Shown here: piece after piece, positions 53,176-59,623 of the stretch
Layout of the letters: the number at the start of each line of letters is the position of its first letter
Numbering within the stretch: the first letter of the stretch is position 1
Assembly (NCBI RefSeq): GCF_001536285.1
Contig: NZ_FAOZ01000018.1
Location: 102,744-166,743 of the forward strand
From: Parafrankia irregularis
GTDB taxonomy: Bacteria; Actinomycetota; Actinomycetes; Frankiales; Frankiaceae
Direction: 5' to 3'
Length of the DNA stretch: 64,000 nt
Made by a program: the position numbers and the translations under genes
Notes under the pieces: model-generated
Databases searched by the model: none
The model's input: the letters and a program-made list of their open reading frames with translations, nothing else
Told to the model about the DNA's origin: nothing

Positions 53176-53787
53176 TGGTCCGTCCCCTGGCTGGCCGTCC
53201 CCTGGCTGCCCGTTCGCCGGCTGGCCGGCCCCGCCCCCGGCACGGGCGACGGCGGCGCGCAACGGGCCGAGTTCCAGCCGGCCACGGTAACGCACCCCGT
53301 CGATGAAGATCGTTGGGGTGCCCTCGACCCGCAGCTGCGCGGCGCTGGCGTAGTCGTCCTCCACCGCGTCGCCGTAGGGCTGCGCCGGGTCGCCGACGAC
53401 GAGATCGGAGTCAAGGCCGACGGCCCGGGCAAAGCCCATCAGGTACTTGTCGGCGAGCTTGTCCTGATTGGCGAACATCAGGTCGTGCATCTCCCAGAAA
53501 AACCCGTGCGCGCCGGCCACCTCGGCCGCCAGCGCGGCCGTCAGCGCGTAGGGATGCAGATCGAACACCGGAAAGTGCCGGAAGACCTGCCGGACCTGAC
53601 CGTCGGAGGTATTCACCAGCTCATGCAGGATACCGGCTGCTCGGGCGCAGTACGGGCACTCGAAGTCACCGTACTCGACAATCACCACGCCCGCGTCCGG
53701 AAATCCCCGGGAATGCCGGAACGGATCCGCCGCCACGCGCTTCGCATTTTTCGTCGTATTCCCGCCGACCTCGGCCATACGGGTCAT
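53119..53787 (-). CDS. DsbA-like thioredoxin-fold oxidoreductase
   Basis: A 222-residue protein with a DsbA/thioredoxin fold from about residue 33: EYGDFECPYCARA (C44, C47 in CPYC), a helical insert, and VEGTPTIFIDG holding the cis-proline. No signal peptide is visible, so it should be cytosolic unless exported another way. The first two ATG codons (53787, 53778) are both possible starts. The tail is Gly/Asp/Arg-rich. The domain is of the kind fused to NhaA in related genomes. Confidence 0.87.
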   Translation of the reverse strand: MTRMAEVGGNTTKNAKRVAADPFRHSRGFPDAGVVIVEYGDFECPYCARAAGILHELVNTSDGQVRQVFRHFPVFDLHPYALTAALAAEVAGAHGFFWEMHDLMFANQDKLADKYLMGFARAVGLDSDLVVGDPAQPYGDAVEDDYASAAQLRVEGTPTIFIDGVRYRGRLELGPLRAAVARAGGGAGQPANGQPGDGQPGDGPSSDDGADRRRRRAPWSRR

Positions 53788-53832
53788 TGTATCGGGCGTC
53801 ACGGGGACGGCGATCGGGCTAGGGTTGAGCCC

Positions 53833-55557
53833 GTGGCCGAGGTGAAAACATCGGACCGACGCACCGAGAATGTGGACGACGTGCTGGCGATCAAAGCGGT
53901 CGACGTCCGAATTCGGCGCGGGACGGCCTGGGGTGGCCGCGACGGCCGGGAAATCGTCCACGGGGTGTCCTTCGAGGTCGAGCGGGGAACCGTGACCGGC
54001 CTGCTCGGCCCGAGCGGATGCGGGAAGACGACGCTGATGCGGGCGATCGTCGGTATTCAGCGCGGGGTGAGCGGTGACCTGCGGGTGCTCGGCCGCGGGC
54101 CGTGCGAGCGCGAGCTGCACCGCCGGGTCGGCTACGCCACCCAGACCGCCTCCGTCTACAGCGACCTGACCGTGACGGAGAACCTGCGCTACTTCACGGC
54201 GCTCAGCGCCCAGCAGGGCGCGCTCAGCCCGCAGGAGGTCATCCGCGGGGCGGAGCGCGCCGCCGCCCGGGTCAGCCTTTCGGCCGAGATGCACACCCAG
54301 GTCGGACGGCTCTCCGGCGGTCAGCGCGGCCGGGTCTCGCTGGCCGCCGCCATCATCGGCGGGCGGGAGCTCCTCGTGCTGGACGAGCCGACCGTCGGGC
54401 TCGATCCGGTGCTGCGGCGCGAGCTGTGGGACGGCTTCCACCAGCTGGCCGACCAGGGGCTCACCCTGCTCATCAGCTCCCACGTGATGGACGAGGCCTC
54501 CCGCTGCGACCGGCTGCTGCTGCTGCGCGAGGGCCGGCTGATCGCCGACGAGACCCCCGAGTCGCTGCTCGAGATCACCGGCGCCGCTGATCTCGACCAC
54601 GCCTTTCTGTGCCTGGTCGAACCCCGCCGAGCGCCGCGGCAGACGCCACCGCCACCCGCCGAGCGGGCCCAGGACCTCAGCCGGGCGACAACGGACTGCG
54701 CCGACCCGCCGGAGACCGCCGACCCGCTGAAGACCGCCAACCCGCCGGAGACCGCCGGCTCTCCGGGGACGTCCCGCTCCGCGGCGGCCCCCCAGCAGTG
54801 CGACGACCGTGGCCTTCGGCTGAACCTGCCGCGCACGACCGTCACCGCGCTGCGGGTGCTGCGCCAGATGCGCCGGGATCCGCGGACCATCCTGCTCGTG
54901 CTCGTGCTCCCACCGGCACTGCTGGTGCTGCTGCAGGCGATCTTCGCGCAGAGCCCGACGGCGTTCGACCGGGCCGGGGCGGGCCTGCTCGGGGTGTTCC
55001 CGCTGATGACGATGTTCTTCCTGACCTCGGTGGCGATGCTGCGGGAGCGGCGCTCCGGCACCCTGGAGCGGCTGATGACCACGCCGATCGGCCGCGGCGA
55101 CCTGCTCACCGGCTACGGCGTCGCCTTCGGCCTGCTCGCCGTCGCGCAGGCCGCGATCACGACGACGACCGCCGTCGCGTTACTGCACCTGGCCATCGCC
55201 GGGCCGCTGGTGATGCTCGGCCTGCTCGCCGTGCTCTCCGCCCTGTTCGGCACCGCGCTCGGCCTGCTCACGAGCGCCTTCGCGAACTCCGAGTTCCAGG
55301 CGGTGCAGTTCCTGCCGCCGGTGCTGCTCCCGCAGTTCCTGCTCTGTGGCATCCTCGTCCCGCACGATCAGCTGCACCCGGTTCTCGGCGTGGTCAGCAT
55401 GCTCATGCCGATGACCTACGTCGTCGATGCGCTGAGCCGGATCAGCACGAGACCCGGGGTGTCGATGATGGTCGTGCGGGACGCCCTCGTCATCGCGGGG
55501 TGCGCCGTGGTCGCCCTCGCGCTGGCGGCCGGTACCCTGCGCCGACAGACCCCCTGA
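53833..55557 (+). CDS. Fused ABC transporter (ATPase plus ABC-2 permease)
   Basis: A 574-residue half or full exporter with the ATPase first. Walker A GPSGCGKT (59-66), Q-loop, LSGGQRGRVSL (160-170) and LVLDEPTVGLDP are present, followed by an H-loop in SSHVMDE. A Pro/Glu-rich linker (about 260-325) joins an ABC-2 permease domain with six spans (about 345-570, ending MTYVVDALSRIS). Layout and permease type fit drug, lipid or polyketide efflux. The start GTG 53833 follows AGGGTTGAG. It faces the RiPP-type operon convergently, with paired GC-rich palindromes between them. Confidence 0.88.
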   Translation: MAEVKTSDRRTENVDDVLAIKAVDVRIRRGTAWGGRDGREIVHGVSFEVERGTVTGLLGPSGCGKTTLMRAIVGIQRGVSGDLRVLGRGPCERELHRRVGYATQTASVYSDLTVTENLRYFTALSAQQGALSPQEVIRGAERAAARVSLSAEMHTQVGRLSGGQRGRVSLAAAIIGGRELLVLDEPTVGLDPVLRRELWDGFHQLADQGLTLLISSHVMDEASRCDRLLLLREGRLIADETPESLLEITGAADLDHAFLCLVEPRRAPRQTPPPPAERAQDLSRATTDCADPPETADPLKTANPPETAGSPGTSRSAAAPQQCDDRGLRLNLPRTTVTALRVLRQMRRDPRTILLVLVLPPALLVLLQAIFAQSPTAFDRAGAGLLGVFPLMTMFFLTSVAMLRERRSGTLERLMTTPIGRGDLLTGYGVAFGLLAVAQAAITTTTAVALLHLAIAGPLVMLGLLAVLSALFGTALGLLTSAFANSEFQAVQFLPPVLLPQFLLCGILVPHDQLHPVLGVVSMLMPMTYVVDALSRISTRPGVSMMVVRDALVIAGCAVVALALAAGTLRRQTP

Positions 55558-55566
55558 CCGGACGAA

Positions 55567-55593
55567 CCGGGCCCGGCGGGCGACCGGGCCCGG
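55567..55593. terminator. Paired CCGGGCCCGG palindromes between convergent genes
   Basis: Two copies of the self-complementary decamer CCGGGCCCGG (55567-55576 and 55584-55593) can pair as one stem. They lie ten bases after the fused ABC stop and 60 bp after the exporter's end on the other strand. Confidence 0.45.
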
Positions 55594-55653
55594 CAGCACT
55601 CACCGGATGCCAGCTGGGACAAGCCAGCTGATCAGGCGGAACGAGCCGGCCGG

Positions 55654-57705
55654 TCAGGCGGTGCGGTCCAGGGTGCCGGCGGCGAGCCGGGCGTAGTGCG
55701 GGGATCGCCCCAGCAGGTCCTCGTGCCGCCCAGCGGCGACCAGGGCCCCGTCGTCGAGGACCAGGATCAGGTCCGAGGCCCGCACCGTCGAGATACGGTG
55801 GGCGATCACGAGCAGCGCGCGGCGGGCGGCGATGTCCGCCATCGCCCGGGTCAGGGCCCGCTCGTTGACCGCGTCCATCTGCGAGGTCGGTTCGTCGAGC
55901 AGCAGTAGATCCGGTGCCGCCAGCAGGGCACGCGCGACGGCCACCCGCTGGCGCTCGCCTCCCGAGAGCAGGACCCCGTGGTCACCGACGTCGGTCTCCA
56001 GCCCGGCGGGCAGTCGCCGGACCACCGTCGTCAGCCGGGCGATGTCGACCACCTCGGCGACCTCGGCCTCGGTCGCGTCCGGCCGGGCGTAGACGATGTT
56101 GTCGCGCAGCGAGCCGCAGAGCACCGGGGCGTCCTGCTCGACCAGGTTGACCTCGCGCCGCGTCAGCGCGCGGCCCACCTGCTCCAACGGCCTCCCACCG
56201 AGCAGGATCTCGCCCTCGTCCGGCTCGTAGAAGCGCTCGATGAGACCCAGGATGGTCGACTTGCCCGCGCCGGACGGACCGACCAGCGCGACCTGCCCGC
56301 GGGCCGGAACGGTGAACGACACGCCCCGCAGCACCGGGCGCGGCCCGTAGGAGAACCAGACGTCACGGAACTCCAGCGCGGGCGGTCGGGCCCCCGGGAC
56401 GGCCGGCTGGCCCGGCCCGGCCGGCTGGGCCCCGACCGGCTGGGCCCGCCGGTCGGATCCATCCCGCCGGTCGGATCCATCCCGCCGGTCGGATCCATCC
56501 CGTGGGTCGGGTTCCTCCCGCGGCATCGTGAAGACGACGTTCACCCTGGTCAGCGCGCCGAGCCCACGTTGGATCGTCTGCGCGGACTCGATGAGCTGCG
56601 ACAGCGGCATCACCAGGTAGGTCGCGTAGAGGAGGAACGCGACCAGGTCACCCAGCGAGGTGGTCCCGCGGGCGACGAGGACACCGCCGGCGAGCAGGAC
56701 GACCAGCACCGAGCCCTGGACGGCGAGCTGGGTGGCGGGCGCGATCACCGCGCTCAGCCGCGCCATCCGCATCCCGGCCTGGTAGGCGTCCTCGGCGTGC
56801 CCGCCGATGCGTTCGCTCTCCCTGGCCTCGGCGTTGCTCGCGCGCACGGTGCGGATCGCCGTGAGCGCCCGCTCCAGGTCGGCGGACATCCGCCCGACGC
56901 TCGCCTGCCCCTGCTCGGAGATGGACCGCACCCGCGTCAGCGCCGTCACCACGACCGAGCCGGCGACGACGACCGACACCACCACGAACGCGAACAGCAC
57001 CGGGCTCAGCCACACCATCAGCCCGATCGCCGCGAGCACGCCGATGGTGCTGGTGACGAGGGTGGTGAGGCTGTAGGCGACCGCGTCTCGCACGACCATG
57101 GTGTCGGCGTTGGAGCGGGAGAGCAGGTCCCCGATCCGCTGGGCGTCGAACACCCGGATGCGCAGCCGCAACAGGTGGCCGATCAGCCGGTGGCGGAGCC
57201 CGAGCAGGACGCGCTGGCCGGTCCGTTCCAGCAGGTAGTGCCCCCAGGTGTCGACCGCCGCCTCCAGCAGGAACACCGCGACGAGAACCCCGATGAGCAG
57301 CGCCGGCACGTGCCCGGTGCTCGCCCCGTCGATGACCCCGCGGACCAGCAGCGGCTGCGCGAGGCCGATCACCGAGCCGAACGCGGTCAGGGCCGTCGCG
57401 AAGGTGATCAGGCGGCCGTGCCCGCGCAGCAGGCGCCACAGGTCCCCGAAACCCGGCCGGGGCCCGTCCGGGCGAGCCTTGCCCCGGCCACGGAATCGAG
57501 GCGGTGGCGGCCCCGGCGGAAATGCCCCCGGCGGCGGGGGTCCCGGTGGCGGGCCGGACGGCGGCGGGCCGGACGGCGGAAAACCCGGCGGTGGCCCGGA
57601 CGGCGGGGGTCCCGGTGGCGGGCCGGCATAGGCCGGGTGGCCGGGCGGAACCGGCGGCGCCCCGGCCGGCCACCCGGCCGGCCACCCGTCGGCGGCCGGC
57701 GTCAC
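55654..57705 (-). CDS. ABC exporter of the RiPP-type operon
   Basis: A 683-residue exporter with fused membrane and ATPase domains. The GTG start overlaps the B2 stop (GTGA). Residues about 15-72 are a striking Pro/Gly-rich segment. Six spans follow (about 105-390) and then an ATPase with GPSGAGKST near 475, LLSGGERQRVAVARALL and LLLLDEPTSQMD. The linker before the ATPase has three RRDGSD units. There is no C39 peptidase domain, which suits a pathway where the B2 protein removes the leader. By position it should export the mature peptide (role D in lasso clusters). Confidence 0.9.
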   Translation of the reverse strand: MTPAADGWPAGWPAGAPPVPPGHPAYAGPPPGPPPSGPPPGFPPSGPPPSGPPPGPPPPGAFPPGPPPPRFRGRGKARPDGPRPGFGDLWRLLRGHGRLITFATALTAFGSVIGLAQPLLVRGVIDGASTGHVPALLIGVLVAVFLLEAAVDTWGHYLLERTGQRVLLGLRHRLIGHLLRLRIRVFDAQRIGDLLSRSNADTMVVRDAVAYSLTTLVTSTIGVLAAIGLMVWLSPVLFAFVVVSVVVAGSVVVTALTRVRSISEQGQASVGRMSADLERALTAIRTVRASNAEARESERIGGHAEDAYQAGMRMARLSAVIAPATQLAVQGSVLVVLLAGGVLVARGTTSLGDLVAFLLYATYLVMPLSQLIESAQTIQRGLGALTRVNVVFTMPREEPDPRDGSDRRDGSDRRDGSDRRAQPVGAQPAGPGQPAVPGARPPALEFRDVWFSYGPRPVLRGVSFTVPARGQVALVGPSGAGKSTILGLIERFYEPDEGEILLGGRPLEQVGRALTRREVNLVEQDAPVLCGSLRDNIVYARPDATEAEVAEVVDIARLTTVVRRLPAGLETDVGDHGVLLSGGERQRVAVARALLAAPDLLLLDEPTSQMDAVNERALTRAMADIAARRALLVIAHRISTVRASDLILVLDDGALVAAGRHEDLLGRSPHYARLAAGTLDRTA

Positions 57706-58322
57706 CGCGACCGCACCCGGCCCCGTGGCCGCGACCGTACTGTGATCACAGGTCGGAACGCGTCCGGGGGAAACGACTCGCCGACCGTCAGCCCGTCGGC
57801 CTCCACCCATGCGTGCGCCGCGAACGAGCCTGCGACGCGGACTCCGGTCCGCCATGTCGGCCACCTCCCCGAAACCCGGCAGAACAGTGCGGTCGCCACC
57901 GCGCGCGGCAGGCATCCGGCCGGGCCACGGCAGGTCCGGCTCACCGCCGTGACCGCCTCCATCGCGGCCAGCGTCTGCCCGTACCCTGCCGGGCGGGTGC
58001 CGGCCGCCAGCACCTCCATCACCCGCCGCAGCCGTCGTGGCGGCAGCCTCGTCAGCCCGCGGGCGACCGCGACGACGGGTACGGCGACCACGGTGTCCGC
58101 GGCCCGCCGCCAGCCGGTGGGCCCGCGCCCGGATCGGCCGCCGCGCCACGCGGGGTCACCACGCCCGGCACGGGCACGACGTCCCGTCGGGGCATGAAGT
58201 CCAGCGCCGGCACGACGTCCAGCGCGGGCACGACGCCCGACCGGGCCATCGCCCGGACGCTCGCCATGTCCGCCGGGCCGACATGCCCGATCACGGATGC
58301 CGTGAATCGTCACCAACGTCAC
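57702..58322 (-). CDS. Lasso peptide B2-type transglutaminase-like leader peptidase
   Basis: A 206-residue protein. The C-terminal ~120 residues match lasso-peptide B2 proteins: catalytic-type C137 in GPAGCLPRAVA, H170 in SFAAHAWVEADG and an Asp at about 187. B2 cleaves the leader from a RiPP precursor delivered by B1. The first ~75 residues are Arg/Gly-rich and unlike B2; they may be an extension. The GTG start overlaps the B1 stop and the TGA overlaps the exporter start, so translation is coupled on both sides. No lasso cyclase (AsnB-like) is in the window. Confidence 0.85.
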   Translation of the reverse strand: MTLVTIHGIRDRACRPGGHGERPGDGPVGRRARAGRRAGAGLHAPTGRRARAGRGDPAWRGGRSGRGPTGWRRAADTVVAVPVVAVARGLTRLPPRRLRRVMEVLAAGTRPAGYGQTLAAMEAVTAVSRTCRGPAGCLPRAVATALFCRVSGRWPTWRTGVRVAGSFAAHAWVEADGLTVGESFPPDAFRPVITVRSRPRGRVRSR

Positions 58323-58573
58323 CGGACGAGCCCGGCGTCGCGCAGCTGCGCGACGAGCGCGTCGATGTCGGCCCGCGCGGTGGCGGTGTCCACCTCGTAG
58401 GCCTCGGTCACCGCCTGCGCGGCCTGGTCGGGTGTGCCGCCGCCGGCGAGGACGCCGACCGCGACGTCGGCGGTCGGATTGAGCGTGAAGTACCGGCCGG
58501 TCCGCTCGTCCAGCAGCACGGCACCGTAGTCGGTGTGGGTGCGGACGACATGCTCTCGCAGCTGGGTTGACAT
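58319..58573 (-). CDS. PqqD-like RRE protein (lasso B1-type)
   Basis: An 84-residue RiPP recognition element. YGAVLLDERTGRYFTLNPTA (residues 16-35) is the beta-hairpin region of PqqD/B1 proteins, followed by helices ending LVAQLRDAGLV. It would bind the leader of a precursor peptide and present it to B2. I start it at ATG 58573, one base after the SARP stop with GAGAGGA upstream; GTG 58600 is the alternative. It overlaps the B2 start by four bases. Confidence 0.88.
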   Translation of the reverse strand: MSTQLREHVVRTHTDYGAVLLDERTGRYFTLNPTADVAVGVLAGGGTPDQAAQAVTEAYEVDTATARADIDALVAQLRDAGLVR

Positions 58574-58574
58574 G

Positions 58575-59465
58575 TCAGGATCCGTCCTCTCGTCCGGCAC
58601 CGGTGGGCCGCGGTCGGCCGTCCTGGTCCGTGTGGTCCGCGTGGTCCGTGTGGTCCGCGCCGGCTCCGTGCCGGACCCTGCGCGCCGCGGCGGTCTCGGC
58701 CGGCTCGCCGGCGAGCACCTGGGCGTGAATCCGGCGCAGCTCGACGCTCGGTTCGACCCCGAGCTCCTGGGACAGCAGGTGGTAGGCCGTGCGGTAGGCG
58801 ACCAGCGCGTCGGCGCGGTGCCCGGAGCAGCTCGCCGCGACCAGGAACTGCTCCCACAGCCGCTCCCGCAGCGGGTACTGCAACGTCAGCGCCCGCAGCA
58901 TCGGCAGCGCCCGGTCGTACTGGCCGCGGTCGAGCAGCGCGTCGGCGAGGTCCTCGTGGACGACGGCCCGCAGCTCCCGCAGCCGGGCCGCCTCGGTGCG
59001 GACGACCTCCTCCGGAAGATCCTCGTAGGGCTCGCCCCGCCACACCGCCAGCGCGTCGCCGAGCAGCTCGACGGCGCGGGCGGCGTCCCCGTTCCAGCGG
59101 GCGTCCTGGCCGCGACGGGCGAGATCCTCGAACAGCCAGACGTCGACCTCCGTCGCCGCCGCGTTGAGCCGGTACGCACCGTGCCGGCCCTGGATCCGGC
59201 CGAGGCCCGCGGTCTCACCCTCCGGCAGAACCTGGCGCAGGTCCGAGACGTAGGTCTTGATGTTGCCGACAGCCGACGGTGGCGGGTCGACATCCCACAG
59301 CACGGCGCGGATGTGCTCGGTGCTCGCCCACCGGCCACGGACCAGCAGCAACAGCGACAGCAGGCGCCGCTTCTTCGGCTGCGCGATGGGCACGGCGCTG
59401 CCGTCGGGCGCGCTTACCTCCACCGGCCCCAGAATCCGGAAGGGCAGGTGCCGCCGCGATTCCAT
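58575..59465 (-). CDS. SARP/AfsR-type transcriptional activator with BTAD
   Basis: A 296-residue pathway-type regulator. The OmpR-like winged helix is at about 8-100 (FRILGPVEVSAPDGS, then NIKTYVSDLRQVLP), followed by the bacterial transcriptional activation domain to about 250 (DVWLFEDLARRG, LTLQYPLRERLWEQFLVAAS). There is no NB-ARC extension, so it is a small SARP, the class that controls antibiotic and RiPP clusters. The ATG follows GGGGGAGGAAT. Its tail has four DHTDH-like units. It is the first regulator of the B1-B2-exporter operon and probably its activator. Confidence 0.9.
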   Translation of the reverse strand: MESRRHLPFRILGPVEVSAPDGSAVPIAQPKKRRLLSLLLLVRGRWASTEHIRAVLWDVDPPPSAVGNIKTYVSDLRQVLPEGETAGLGRIQGRHGAYRLNAAATEVDVWLFEDLARRGQDARWNGDAARAVELLGDALAVWRGEPYEDLPEEVVRTEAARLRELRAVVHEDLADALLDRGQYDRALPMLRALTLQYPLRERLWEQFLVAASCSGHRADALVAYRTAYHLLSQELGVEPSVELRRIHAQVLAGEPAETAAARRVRHGAGADHTDHADHTDQDGRPRPTGAGREDGS

Positions 59466-59623
59466 GGCCGGATTCCTCCCCCGGCGGCGCCGTCCTCGAA
59501 CGGCACGACAGCCGGGCTACCTGCGGGGATGTCGCGTCCGTTCCACCGGCGGCGGAAATGTCCGACGGCGCTGACCGCCACCGCGGGCTGGCCGGGCGCA
59601 CCGCGGCGGTGCACGTCGGTCAT
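59414..59623 (-). CDS. Small ORF coupled to the PI-PLC-like gene; candidate precursor, unproven
   Basis: A 69-codon frame whose ATG shares one base with the stop of the upstream gene (TGATG) and which overlaps the SARP start by 52 bp. The first ~47 codons mostly end in G or C, as in real genes here. The product is basic, Pro/Gly/Arg-rich, and ends in a Trp/Gly-rich stretch with one cysteine (GGTCPSGFWGRWR). It lacks a textbook lasso leader. It could be a RiPP precursor, a regulatory leader ORF, or chance. It has no ribosome site of its own beyond the coupling. Confidence 0.35.
   Translation of the reverse strand: MTDVHRRGAPGQPAVAVSAVGHFRRRWNGRDIPAGSPAVVPFEDGAAGGGIRPWNRGGTCPSGFWGRWR

Noticed and set aside
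55978..58197. 739-codon plus-strand frame across the RiPP operon
   Set aside because: Antisense shadow; the minus strand shows four recognisable, coupled genes.
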